This document shows positions 35,225 to 42,678 of a stretch of DNA of 64,000 bases, in pieces. Source of the stretch: an uncultured Oscillospiraceae bacterium (lineage in GTDB: Bacteria; Bacillota; Clostridia; Oscillospirales; Ruminococcaceae); contig CAKSEY010000015.1 of the NCBI GenBank assembly GCA_934448295.1, positions 25,318 through 89,317 on the forward strand, written 5' to 3'. The position numbers and the translations under genes are program-made. The notes under the pieces are model-generated. The model was given only the letters and a program-made list of their open reading frames with translations. It ran no database searches and was not told the origin of the DNA. Numbering within the stretch: position 1 is the stretch's first letter; each line of letters begins with the position of its first letter.

Positions 35225-36418
35225 TCAGTTTACGTCCATGATCTCAAGACGGTAGCGGTGTCCATGTTCCATCTTGCCGTAGGAATAGCAAGCCTTATCC
35301 TTGAACAGTTCGCCCTCCTTGATGGCGAGAGTGTAGCAGGTTCCCGCGTCGACCACAAGCTCGCCGCCGTCGGTGGTCTCATAGAGCTTCCAGCCGATCT
35401 TGCAAGCCGCGCTCTGACCGGAGCCGTTGGCGTCGTAGGTCTTTTTGCCGGAGAAATAGAGGGTCAGTTTGCTGCCGGAAACCTCGCAGGATATTCCGGT
35501 GACTTCGCAGGTGCTTGTCCTGAGACCCTTGTAGTTCAGGGAGCTGATCTCCCTGGGCAGCGTCGGCAGGTCGATGGTACAGCCGTTCAGCTTGTCCTCC
35601 GGCTCGTCTGCGGATCTGGGCTTGTCGCCGTAGCCATAATCGCTCACGGTGAAGGAATAGGTTCCCGGCTCAAGGTTGTAGAATCTTACCGACATATCCT
35701 TGAATTTGCCCTTTGAGTTGATGGTTCTGCTGGCTGTGTCGGATTTTACAGAATAGCCCTCGCTGTCATAAAGCGTTACGCTGATGAAGCTGTATCCTCC
35801 GGTTTCGCCGTTCCAGTCGATCACCTCGCCCTTTAAGCTTATTTTCAGGGTCTTGGAGTCGCTGCCGGATACCTGGTAGGTATAGTCGTCGATCCTGTTG
35901 AGCGAATTCCACTTCTTTGAGGAATAATACCCCGCTTCGACCGGGAGCTTATCCTGAGCTTTAAGCACTATCGAGGAATCAGAGCCGGTGTTCCTGACCG
36001 CCGCCGAGTCGCTGGACTTCGTGTGCGCCACCAGCACCTTGGATTCGCCGTGCTCTATGTACGAACCGCCGGACTTCTTCAGCGTGGCCACCTTGAAGTT
36101 GAACACGGAAGCGTCCTTGAGCCCCGTCACCTTGTAGGTAGTCTTGGCGGAATCCGCGACCTTTTCGAAGCCGCCCTTCTCCATGTTATAGCTGTAAATT
36201 CTGTATGAAGAAGCGCCCTTCACCTTGCTCCACTTCAATGTGACGTAATTTGTCCCTTCCTTGGAAGCGGTCAGGCTGGACGGGCCTTCAAGCACCTTTG
36301 CAGCCGCAGCGGAAGCGGAAATGCTCACGGCGTCCATGGTCACCGCAGCCGCGCCGGCTGAGCCTATCGCCAGCACCGCCGACAGAACCGCTGAAAGGAT
36401 TTTGTTTTTCAGTTTCAT
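35225..36418 (-). CDS. Secreted fibronectin type III domain protein
   Basis: A 397-residue exported protein. The N-terminal signal peptide (basic MKLKNK, a hydrophobic stretch and Ala-rich cleavage region near residue 39) is clear. A fibronectin III domain follows (~45-135), with LTASKEGTNYVTLKWSKVKG and TYKVTGLKD. The C-terminal part (~150-397) has two beta-rich modules that I cannot name. There is no sorting signal or C-terminal membrane helix, so it is probably released or held non-covalently. It is a single-gene unit with its own promoter and terminator. Confidence 0.8.
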   Translation of the reverse strand: MKLKNKILSAVLSAVLAIGSAGAAAVTMDAVSISASAAAAKVLEGPSSLTASKEGTNYVTLKWSKVKGASSYRIYSYNMEKGGFEKVADSAKTTYKVTGLKDASVFNFKVATLKKSGGSYIEHGESKVLVAHTKSSDSAAVRNTGSDSSIVLKAQDKLPVEAGYYSSKKWNSLNRIDDYTYQVSGSDSKTLKISLKGEVIDWNGETGGYSFISVTLYDSEGYSVKSDTASRTINSKGKFKDMSVRFYNLEPGTYSFTVSDYGYGDKPRSADEPEDKLNGCTIDLPTLPREISSLNYKGLRTSTCEVTGISCEVSGSKLTLYFSGKKTYDANGSGQSAACKIGWKLYETTDGGELVVDAGTCYTLAIKEGELFKDKACYSYGKMEHGHRYRLEIMDVN

Positions 36419-36462
36419 AAATCGACCTCCAAATGTATTTGACCAGAATCAGATCACCTTTA

Positions 36463-36490
36463 ATTATACTCTTTTTTCAACATTTGTCAA
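36463..36490 (-). promoter_or_regulatory. Promoter of the FnIII protein gene
   Basis: -35 TTGACA (36485-36490), a 16-base spacer and -10 TATAAT (36463-36468) on the minus strand, 45 bases upstream of the ATG. Confidence 0.8.
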
Positions 36491-36598
36491 GCATTTCACA
36501 TTTGATGCTGAACTATCCTGGTTTACTCCAGAGGTTTATTGGTTTCACAATTTTCTATTTGCTTTTCATAGATTTTCTGAAATTTTCTAAAATTTATC

Positions 36599-36627
36599 TT
36601 GACATTTCTAAACAGATGTGATATAAT
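36599..36627 (+). promoter_or_regulatory. Promoter of the two small unknown genes
   Basis: Perfect -35 TTGACA (36599-36604), 17-base spacer and perfect -10 TATAAT (36622-36627). The first ATG follows 21 bases later, after AAGGAGG. Confidence 0.9.
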
Positions 36628-36648
36628 GCCATCAAGGAGGCAGATTAT

Positions 36649-37143
36649 ATGAATAACGACCGCATAATAATGGAACTATTGAACCGGGTTCTTGTTCTTG
36701 AGGAAAAAGTTGAACACTTGTCAAAGCTTCTGGAGCAGGAAAAAACGCAGCAGTGCTCCGTTCCTGCAGCTAATGTGTTTCCGCAGAACGCCTATGATTC
36801 CAAGGACACAACAAAATACCTGTTTAATGGCGTTCCCTACGGAAAAGGGCGGCTTGTTCTTGCAGTGATAAGGGAATACGCCCGCCTGAATCCGGAAATG
36901 ACCGCCGATGAACTCACAGACTCCTTTTCGCCGAAAATACAAGGCTCGCTGGGAGTAGTGAAAACCCTTGAGGACGCCCGTAAATCCTCCTCGGATCATG
37001 AAAAGCGCTTCTTCACCAGGAAAAACGAGCTTATCCGCACGGCAACGGAGGACTGCGTGGTTTGCAGCCAGTGGGGGAAGTTCAACATCAACAATTTCAT
37101 AAGAAGAGCCGAGGAGCTTGGATTCACCATTACAACGATTTAA
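36649..37143 (+). CDS. Unknown protein with N-terminal coiled coil
   Basis: A 164-residue protein I cannot assign. Residues 4-30 form a leucine-rich coiled coil (LLNRVLVLEEKVEHLSKLL). From about residue 55 it has a compact domain beginning KYLFNGVPYGKGRLVLAVI and ending in SQWGKFNINNFIRRAEELGF. The helix-strand pattern resembles a small nucleic-acid-binding module, but this is inference only. It is followed 14 bases later by a second small gene and driven by a consensus promoter. Confidence 0.72.
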   Translation: MNNDRIIMELLNRVLVLEEKVEHLSKLLEQEKTQQCSVPAANVFPQNAYDSKDTTKYLFNGVPYGKGRLVLAVIREYARLNPEMTADELTDSFSPKIQGSLGVVKTLEDARKSSSDHEKRFFTRKNELIRTATEDCVVCSQWGKFNINNFIRRAEELGFTITTI

Positions 37144-37157
37144 ACGGAGGAAAAAAC

Positions 37158-37424
37158 ATGAAAGACGGATTTTACGAATTTCTCATCGACAAGGGATACA
37201 AGGAATATACACCGTCAGGCAATCCCAGCACCGCGTACAGCTACTACAACGCAATAGACACGGTGTGCGGCAACGAAAAATTATCCCGGAGCCAGCTCAG
37301 CGCCCGGATCGACGAGATCCTTCCCAAGTACGACCAGGGCGGAATTTACGAGGATATAGGCAAACGCTCCAACAGAAAAGTCATTAACGCGCTGAGGCGC
37401 TTCGCGGAATTCAGCAAAAATTAA
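37158..37424 (+). CDS. Unknown 88-residue protein paired with the coiled-coil protein
   Basis: An 88-residue, probably helical protein. Recognisable pieces are FYEFLIDKGYKEYTPSGNPS and SNRKVINALRRFAEF, which recall the short helical core-binding type domains of DNA-binding proteins; I do not assign a family. The frame is open from 37062, but ATG at 37158 has CGGAGG eight bases upstream. It lies 14 bases after the previous gene, so the two probably form an operon. No terminator is seen before the proS promoter. Confidence 0.72.
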   Translation: MKDGFYEFLIDKGYKEYTPSGNPSTAYSYYNAIDTVCGNEKLSRSQLSARIDEILPKYDQGGIYEDIGKRSNRKVINALRRFAEFSKN

Positions 37425-37433
37425 GGCAATGTC

Positions 37434-37462
37434 TTGACAACCCCGCCGAAAAGTGCTATAAT
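37434..37462 (+). promoter_or_regulatory. Promoter of the proS T-box transcript
   Basis: -35 TTGACA (37434-37439), 17-base spacer and -10 TATAAT (37457-37462), starting ten bases after the end of the 88-residue gene. Confidence 0.88.
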
Positions 37463-37469
37463 CAAACCA

Positions 37470-37732
37470 ATGAATACGAAAAGCTGTGACAAGAAACAGT
37501 AGGCACTTCTGATTTTCCAGAGAAGCGGCGGTGTGGTGCGAGCCGTTATTGAGGATATGCCGAACCCGTCTTTGAGCTGCGCCCGGAACCTGCCTTTCGC
37601 AGAAGTATGCGGCGCCGGTGCTCACCGTTAAATGAGAAAGCGTTATTGACGCGGAGCGCGGGGCCTCCCCGAATTCAGGTGGTAACACGGACTTTGTACA
37701 GTTCGCCCTGAGCATTTTGCTCGGGGCTTTTT
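37470..37732 (+). promoter_or_regulatory. T-box riboswitch controlling proS, proline specifier
   Basis: A leader of about 265 bases upstream of proS. The T-box sequence AGGTGGTAACACGG lies at 37677-37690, and the terminator stem GCCCTGAGC/GCTCGGGGC at 37705-37727 is followed by TTTTT. In stem I the segment GAACCCGTCTTTGAGC suggests specifier codon CCC at 37565-37567, which fits prolyl-tRNA. Uncharged tRNA-Pro should stabilise the antiterminator and allow proS to be read. Confidence 0.9.
37705..37732 (+). terminator. Regulated terminator of the T-box leader
   Basis: A 9-bp stem with one G-U pair and a 5-base loop, then five T. It overlaps the expected antiterminator partner of the T-box sequence. 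Confidence 0.88.
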
Positions 37733-37778
37733 GTATTCTCAGAAAAATTCAACACCCAACACTGAAAGGAAGAAAAAA

Positions 37779-39503
37779 ATGAAGCTCGAAAAATTAGTTG
37801 GCGACCGCTTCAAGCAGCGCCCCTCCGACTGTAACATCGACAGCCACGCGCTTATGGTACGCGGCGGCTACATGAAGTACGTTGCAAACGGAATATTCTC
37901 CAGCTATATGCCGCTTAAGCGCATCACCCGCAAGATCGAACAGATAATCCGCGAGGAAATGGACGCTATCGACGGTCAGGAGGTGTCCTTCCCTGTGGTA
38001 ATGCCTGCAACGCTCTGGCAGGAATCCGGCAGGTATGAGAGCATAGGCAGCGAGCTGCTGCGCTTCACCGACCGCAACAAGGCTCAGATGGTTCTAGGCA
38101 TGACCCACGAGGAGGCGGCTGTCCAGCTTGTCCGCGAGTACGCCAACAGCTACACCAAATATCCGTTTATGATCTACCAGATACAGACAAAGTTCCGCGA
38201 TGAGGCGCGTCCCCGCGGCGGTCTTATCCGCGTGCGCGAGTTCACCATGAAGGACGCGTACTCCTTCCACACATCCCAGGAGGATCTGGAGGAATATTAT
38301 ATGCGCTGCCACAAGGCTTACGAGCGTATCTACGCGCGCGCAGGAATTCCCGAGGTCATTTCCGTTAAGTCCGACTCCGGCATGATGGGCGGCAGCATTT
38401 CCCACGAGTTCATGCTGCTTACTCCTATCGGCGAGGATTCCATCGCTATTTGTAAGGACTGCGGCTTCCGCGCAAACATGGAAGCGGCTGAATCCATTAT
38501 CGAGAACGCCCGCGACGCTGAAAGCCAGCCTCTCACCGAGGTCTACACCCCGAATATCCACACCATCGAGGAGATCTGCGAGTTCCTGCACACGCCGCAG
38601 GAAAAGAGCTGCAAGGCGGTAGTTTACCAGCGAAACCATGACGACAGCTATGTTGTGGTGTTCATTCGCGGCGACCTCGACATCAACGAGACAAAGCTCA
38701 CAAACTTCCTCGGCTGCGACATCCACCCGGCGGTAATTACGCCGGAATGCGGTCTCAACCCCGGCTACATCGGGCCTGTTGGTCTGCCGGAAGGAATCAC
38801 CGTGCTGTTCGACCGCTCCCTCCAGAACACCAACAACCTCTCATGCGGCGCAAACAAGGAAGAGTATCACTACACCGGGCTTGACCTCGACCGCGACGTA
38901 AAGAACGTTGAGTACCGCGATTTCGCCAAGATAATTGAGAGCGGAATCTGCCCGAGCTGCGGAAAGAAGCACATAACCATCTCCCGCGGCATCGAGGTCG
39001 GAAACATCTTCCAGCTCGGTACCAAATATACCAAGAGCATGGGCATGACCTATCTTGACAAGGACGGCAACGCTCAGGTTCCGATAATGGGCTGCTACGG
39101 TATCGGCGTGGGCAGACTTGCGGCTTCCGTCTGCGAGGTACACCATGATGATTACGGCCCCATCTGGCCGATGGCTATTGCTCCGTGGCAGGTGCACATC
39201 TGCGCGGTACGCTCCGACGACGCGGAGGTAAAGGAGAAGGCAGACGCACTCTACGAGGAGCTGACAAAGCGCGGCGTAGAGGTTATGTACGACGACCGCT
39301 CCGTAAGCGCCGGCGTAATGTTCTCCGACGCAGACCTGCTGGGGATCCCGCTGCGCGTTATCGTCAGCCCGAGGAACCTCAAGGACGGGGTTATCGAGAT
39401 CTCCGCAAGGGACAAGAGCTTCAGCGAAAAGCTTGCTCCCGCCGAGGCCGCTGACAGGATCCAGCAGAAGATCGCCGAAATGATGCAGTTTGACGTTGAC
39501 TGA
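37779..39503 (+). CDS. proS: Proline--tRNA ligase
   Basis: Charges tRNA-Pro, 574 residues, bacterial type. The class II core motifs include the TKFRDEARPRGGLIRVREF segment and, in the second half, GCYGIGVGRLAAS. Between them lies the INS editing domain (about 225-380) with KAVVYQRNHDDSYVVVFIRG. The C-terminal anticodon-binding domain ends the chain. The start at 37779 follows GAAAGGAAG; an in-frame ATG at 37731 falls in the terminator region of the T-box and is unlikely. Confidence 0.97.
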   Translation: MKLEKLVGDRFKQRPSDCNIDSHALMVRGGYMKYVANGIFSSYMPLKRITRKIEQIIREEMDAIDGQEVSFPVVMPATLWQESGRYESIGSELLRFTDRNKAQMVLGMTHEEAAVQLVREYANSYTKYPFMIYQIQTKFRDEARPRGGLIRVREFTMKDAYSFHTSQEDLEEYYMRCHKAYERIYARAGIPEVISVKSDSGMMGGSISHEFMLLTPIGEDSIAICKDCGFRANMEAAESIIENARDAESQPLTEVYTPNIHTIEEICEFLHTPQEKSCKAVVYQRNHDDSYVVVFIRGDLDINETKLTNFLGCDIHPAVITPECGLNPGYIGPVGLPEGITVLFDRSLQNTNNLSCGANKEEYHYTGLDLDRDVKNVEYRDFAKIIESGICPSCGKKHITISRGIEVGNIFQLGTKYTKSMGMTYLDKDGNAQVPIMGCYGIGVGRLAASVCEVHHDDYGPIWPMAIAPWQVHICAVRSDDAEVKEKADALYEELTKRGVEVMYDDRSVSAGVMFSDADLLGIPLRVIVSPRNLKDGVIEISARDKSFSEKLAPAEAADRIQQKIAEMMQFDVD

Positions 39504-39519
39504 TAGTCTCAAATGAGCC

Positions 39520-39553
39520 AGCTCCCCGCAGTTTCCGCTGCGGGGAGCTTTTA
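39520..39553 (+). terminator. Terminator of proS
   Basis: A 12-bp perfect stem AGCTCCCCGCAG/CTGCGGGGAGCT with a 6-base loop and a short T run. It reaches the stop codon of the converging SLOG gene and may serve it too. Confidence 0.88.
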
Positions 39554-40039
39554 CATTGGCGGGATCACGATGGTTTTTCTGCCAATCCTGGCGGCGAGAT
39601 CAACGGTCTGCTTGGTACCGCCGGGCTTTCCGTCAAACACCGCAAGAAGCACGTCGCACAGCTCCACCAGCGCGGCGTTGCGCTTTCTCATACAGTCGCT
39701 GGTGTACTTCTCAGACAGGCAGAGCACCTTGCTGCACTGCCCGAGCACTTCGTGATATCTCAGCTGGTCGGCGGCGCTCCATTTGCTTTCCTGACCACGG
39801 CAGGGTATCACCGCAGTCAGCTTTACCTCCGGGTGTTTTTTGCGCAGCTCCAGTACTGCTTCTGCGCACCAGATGTCAACCCCAAGCGCCATTCCGCTGT
39901 AAAAATCCACCGCTCCACCCTCGTGGAGCTTTTCTATTTCCCTATAAATGCGCTGCTTCAGGTCAACGCACATGGGGTCGTCCTCGCTGAAAAACGGGAG
40001 CTTCTGCGGTCGATAGCCGGTGAATGATACTCTGTACAT
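39551..40039 (-). CDS. SLOG-family (DUF1273/YpsA-like) protein
   Basis: A 162-residue soluble Rossmann-like protein of the SLOG superfamily. Typical parts are VSFTGYRPQKLPF at the N-terminus, the FYSGMALGVDIWCAEAVLEL helix-turn, and VFDGKPGGTKQTVDLA. SLOG domains bind nucleotide-derived ligands; YpsA in Bacillus affects cell division and stress. The function here is unknown. It is a single-gene unit with its own promoter. Confidence 0.85.
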   Translation of the reverse strand: MYRVSFTGYRPQKLPFFSEDDPMCVDLKQRIYREIEKLHEGGAVDFYSGMALGVDIWCAEAVLELRKKHPEVKLTAVIPCRGQESKWSAADQLRYHEVLGQCSKVLCLSEKYTSDCMRKRNAALVELCDVLLAVFDGKPGGTKQTVDLAARIGRKTIVIPPM

Positions 40040-40068
40040 ATTTTTACCTCACTGTGAATGTTGATTAT

Positions 40069-40097
40069 ATTGTACTACATTCCTCGGTAAATGTCAA
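40069..40097 (-). promoter_or_regulatory. Promoter of the SLOG gene
   Basis: -35 TTGACA (40092-40097), 17-base spacer and -10 TACAAT (40069-40074) on the minus strand, 29 bases upstream of the ATG. Confidence 0.8.
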
Positions 40098-40130
40098 GTA
40101 TCAATTTCACTTTTTTTGAATTACTGAACG

Positions 40131-40161
40131 AAAAATGCCCACCACTATTGCGGTGAGCATT
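40131..40161 (-). terminator. Terminator of the repetitive surface protein gene
   Basis: A 10-bp stem with one mismatch (AATGCCCACC/GGTGAGCATT) followed on the minus strand by a T run. Confidence 0.8.
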
Positions 40162-40190
40162 CTTACTTTTTGGAGTTGTATTCAGAAAAA

Positions 40191-40580
40191 TTACTTTCTG
40201 GACTTCTTAGCGATGAGCATTACGCCGCCTGCAACAACAGCAGCGCCGACAGCAGCAGCTACGCCAGCAACGCCGGTATCAGGGGAACCCTTGTCCTCAG
40301 CGGGAGCAGCGGTCTCAACAGTAGCAGCCTCGGCGGTAGCGGTCTCAGCAGTAGCTACCTCAGCGGTAGCAGCCTCAGCGGTAGCAGCCTCAGCGGTTGT
40401 AACCTCAGCAGTAGCGGTCTCAGCGGTAGCGACCTCAGCAGTAGCAGCCTCAGCAGTAGCAACCTCAGCAGTTGCAGCATCAGCGGTTACTACCTCGTCA
40501 GTAGCGGAAGCAACAGCGGCAGTGGAAACTGCAACCGTAGCTGCGACAACAGCAGAAAGAACGATCTTAGAAATCTTCAT
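40191..40580 (-). CDS. Small repetitive surface protein with SPDTG sorting-like signal
   Basis: A 129-residue exported protein. A signal peptide covers residues 1-26. Residues ~31-92 consist of a 5-residue repeat of the form TAE(V/A/T)A without aromatic or basic residues. The C-terminus has SPDTG (99-103), a hydrophobic helix (104-123) and the basic tail KKSRK, which is the layout of a sortase signal with an unusual motif. It is most likely anchored to the wall or membrane. The start at 40580 has GAGGT upstream; an ATG at 40604 has no ribosome binding site. The function may be a simple spacer or coat. Confidence 0.75.
   Translation of the reverse strand: MKISKIVLSAVVAATVAVSTAAVASATDEVVTADAATAEVATAEAATAEVATAETATAEVTTAEAATAEAATAEVATAETATAEAATVETAAPAEDKGSPDTGVAGVAAAVGAAVVAGGVMLIAKKSRK
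40312..40490. repeat. 15-bp tandem repeat coding for the surface protein
   Basis: About a dozen near-identical copies of a 15-bp unit (GTAGC(A/G)(G/A)(C/T)CTCAGC-type) encode the TAEVA/TAEAA/TAETA pentapeptides. The repeat is in frame and should be prone to slippage. Confidence 0.85.
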
Positions 40581-40645
40581 GATAAGTACCTCTTTTTTGT
40601 TCATTTTTTATCGGCTTCTCACCGATATTTCTCTTTACGTCTTGT

Positions 40646-40674
40646 ATTTTATCACTTTCGGGACGAATTGTCAA
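40646..40674 (-). promoter_or_regulatory. Promoter of the surface protein gene
   Basis: -35 TTGACA (40669-40674), 17-base spacer, -10 TAAAAT (40646-40651). The leader carries a short ATCGG/CCGAT hairpin before the ribosome binding site. Confidence 0.78.
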
Positions 40675-40751
40675 GCATTTTGTACAAAGAAATGATGTGC
40701 ATTGTGTACAAAACAACTAAACTATTTACCTGCTTTTTTCATCTGCTTTTG

Positions 40752-40780
40752 TTGAAAACTCATGAATAAAATTACATAAA
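40752..40780 (+). promoter_or_regulatory. Possible promoter of the rubrerythrin gene
   Basis: -35 TTGAAA (40752-40757), 17-base spacer and a weak -10 CATAAA (40775-40780), 33 bases before the ATG. Confidence 0.45.
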
Positions 40781-40813
40781 ATCCACACAATAGCTAAAAA
40801 AAGGAGGTTCACT

Positions 40814-41347
40814 ATGGAACTCAGAGGAACACGAACGGAAGCGAACCTGCGCTCGGCATTTGCCGGAGAAACGCAGGCGCGCGGCAAATACGACTACTTC
40901 GCAAAGGCGGCGGAAAACGAGGGCTTCATGCAGATAGCCGCGATTTTCCGGGAAACGGCGGACAACGAGAGCGCTCACGCGTTCATGTGGTTCCGGGAGC
41001 TGGGGGCGCTGTCCAACACGGCGCAGAACCTGCTGAACGCGCAGTCCGGCGAGCATTTTGAGTGGGCGGAGATGTACGAGGATTTCGCCCGGGTGGCGGA
41101 CGAGGAGGGCTTCACGCAGATCGCGGAGAAATTCCGCAGGGTCGCGGCGGTGGAAAAGGCGCACGAGGAGCGCTTCCTGCGGCTGGTAAACACCGTTGAA
41201 ATGCAGAAGGTCTTTGAAAAGACGGAGCAGATCATGTGGCAGTGTCGGAACTGCGGTCACATTGAATTCGGGAAGAAAGCCCCCGACCACTGCCCGGTGT
41301 GCGGCTATCCGAAGTCATATTTCCAGCAAAAGCCGGAAAACTACTAA
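40814..41347 (+). CDS. rbr: Rubrerythrin
   Basis: Non-haem diiron peroxidase that protects anaerobes from hydrogen peroxide, 177 residues. The N-terminal ferritin-like four-helix bundle has the iron ligands in AFAGETQARGKYDYF and FRETADNESAHA, and again in the FARVADEEGFTQIAEKFRRV helix and AVEKAHEERF. The C-terminal rubredoxin domain has CRNCGHI and CPVCGYP. It uses a strong AAGGAGG. It is a single gene, with a hairpin terminator just after the stop. Confidence 0.95.
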   Translation: MELRGTRTEANLRSAFAGETQARGKYDYFAKAAENEGFMQIAAIFRETADNESAHAFMWFRELGALSNTAQNLLNAQSGEHFEWAEMYEDFARVADEEGFTQIAEKFRRVAAVEKAHEERFLRLVNTVEMQKVFEKTEQIMWQCRNCGHIEFGKKAPDHCPVCGYPKSYFQQKPENY

Positions 41348-41350
41348 AAA

Positions 41351-41374
41351 ATGGGCTGATTTAACTCAGCCCAT
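41351..41374. terminator. Shared terminator of rubrerythrin and the paralogous membrane genes
   Basis: A 9-bp stem ATGGGCTGA/TCAGCCCAT with a 6-base loop, flanked by an A run on the left (a T run for the minus strand). Confidence 0.82.
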
Positions 41375-41378
41375 AAAA

Positions 41379-42020
41379 TCATTTATCATCAAAAAGATTT
41401 TCCCAGGTTTTTCTCTTGCGGCGCTTTGAAAGCCTGTCCTCCTGCTTTTCCTGCATCACCGCGAACTGCGACATTATCGCCGCTTTAAGCTCCGGGTCGT
41501 CCGGCTCGGGCTGTTTAAGTCCTGCGTTAAGCTCCAGGATATAAAACGGCGTGTGCTTCGGCTGGTCAAGCTCAGAGCCCCGGTCTACCAGATACCTGAA
41601 CGTGAAATCCCGCACCCCGGTCACCACCGTGATGAAGTACCCGCGCGGCTTTCCGAACAGGGTCATAGGCTTGTAGATCACCTCAGAAATGTCGCTGTAA
41701 TACAGGTAATCGCTGCCCCCGGGCATGACCGTTTCCATCTCTGTTTCCGCCGTGTAGTAGTCGCAGCGCCTGCCGTAAATTATGACCGGGATCATCACCG
41801 CGCACACCACCGCCGGAACTATCCAGAAAACTCCACCCATAAACGATATAAAGCTGTCCGGAGCGCCGAACATTATCAGCCCGACCACAAACATACACAG
41901 GCACAGCGCCGCGCCGACAATGCAAAATATAATGAGCTTATCCTCGTTCTTGTAGCCTATGCGGAAGCTCCCGCGGCGGACGAGAGCTTTCTGCCCCTGC
42001 TTGTTTTCAAGTTCTGCCAT
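41379..42020 (-). CDS. Membrane protein of a tandem paralogous pair (copy 2)
   Basis: A 213-residue protein with two transmembrane helices (about 29-51 and 58-83) followed by a cytoplasmic domain. This domain has the pattern DYLYYSDISEVIYKPM, the same as DVFYYADIESVSYKPI in the gene upstream, and both continue with a glycine-arginine turn and a beta strand. The layout resembles bacterial PH-like membrane proteins (helix pair plus small beta domain), which is an inference. The C-terminus is highly charged (RLSKRRKRKTWENL). It overlaps the upstream paralogue by 14 bases. Confidence 0.72.
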   Translation of the reverse strand: MAELENKQGQKALVRRGSFRIGYKNEDKLIIFCIVGAALCLCMFVVGLIMFGAPDSFISFMGGVFWIVPAVVCAVMIPVIIYGRRCDYYTAETEMETVMPGGSDYLYYSDISEVIYKPMTLFGKPRGYFITVVTGVRDFTFRYLVDRGSELDQPKHTPFYILELNAGLKQPEPDDPELKAAIMSQFAVMQEKQEDRLSKRRKRKTWENLFDDK

Positions 42021-42552
42021 GAACGCTATCCCCCGATGCTCCGGAAAGTCCCGCCCGCTCCTCTATGATGTGGAACGGGGAATACTCCGGGGCTGTTTTC
42101 AGTTTGTTTTTCGAAAAGATGTACTTATATTGATAGGCGCGGTACCGTGATTTTATCGTCACCCCATACCCGCGTATCCTGCCGGTCGGGTACCTTATAG
42201 GCTTGTAGCTTACCGACTCGATATCCGCGTAATAGAAAACATCGTTCCTGTTGAACGGCGCCGTTATGCGGAATTCCTTTTCGTCCGCCTCATAGCGGCA
42301 GGTCATTCCGGTGAGTGATATCCTGACCATCCACAGCCAGAAGAATCCCCACACTATCATAATTACCATCGGCGTGATCATATTATTGGTGCGAAACACA
42401 AGCCAAGTATAATTCAGCAGGAAGCTCAACTCGCCAATGACGAGAAATCCCGATGCAATCGACGAAATAACAGCTTCAAACGGAAAGCTGCACCGGAATT
42501 CACCCTTAGCCCTGAACCCGAACCGCTGCTCGAATGCCTGATCTCCAGTCAT
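42007..42552 (-). CDS. Membrane protein of a tandem paralogous pair (copy 1)
   Basis: A 181-residue membrane protein with two helices (about 25-48 and 60-80) and a cytoplasmic beta-rich domain with YEADEKEFRITAPF and DVFYYADIESVSYKPI. It shares architecture and key motifs with the downstream gene but is divergent in sequence, so the duplication is old. The pair forms an operon with its own promoter (42576-42604). I do not recognise a family with certainty. Confidence 0.72.
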   Translation of the reverse strand: MTGDQAFEQRFGFRAKGEFRCSFPFEAVISSIASGFLVIGELSFLLNYTWLVFRTNNMITPMVIMIVWGFFWLWMVRISLTGMTCRYEADEKEFRITAPFNRNDVFYYADIESVSYKPIRYPTGRIRGYGVTIKSRYRAYQYKYIFSKNKLKTAPEYSPFHIIEERAGLSGASGDSVHGRT

Positions 42553-42575
42553 GATATCCCTCCCCGCTTTTTATT

Positions 42576-42604
42576 ATTGTAACATAAAATCGGCAAAAGG
42601 TCAA
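42576..42604 (-). promoter_or_regulatory. Promoter of the paralogous membrane gene pair
   Basis: -35 TTGACC (42599-42604), 17-base spacer and -10 TACAAT (42576-42581) on the minus strand. Confidence 0.7.
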
Positions 42605-42621
42605 TATCAATGAAGGATTTT

Positions 42622-42656
42622 TCACGCAAAAACGGCGCCCCTCTCGTGGAGCGCCG
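42622..42656 (-). terminator. Terminator of the glycolytic operon
   Basis: Stem CGGCGC/GCGCCG (42633-42656) with an extra CC/GG pair inside, followed on the minus strand by a T run. Confidence 0.78.
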
Positions 42657-42678
42657 CAGTTTATTTTCCGTCAGGAAA

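Noticed and set aside
36433..36621. Plus-strand 62-codon frame in the divergent promoter region
   Set aside because: It covers both promoters and is AT-rich by composition; no ribosome binding site.
40312..40490. Possible CRISPR or satellite array at the 15-bp repeats
   Set aside because: No spacers; the repeats are in frame within a signal-peptide protein.
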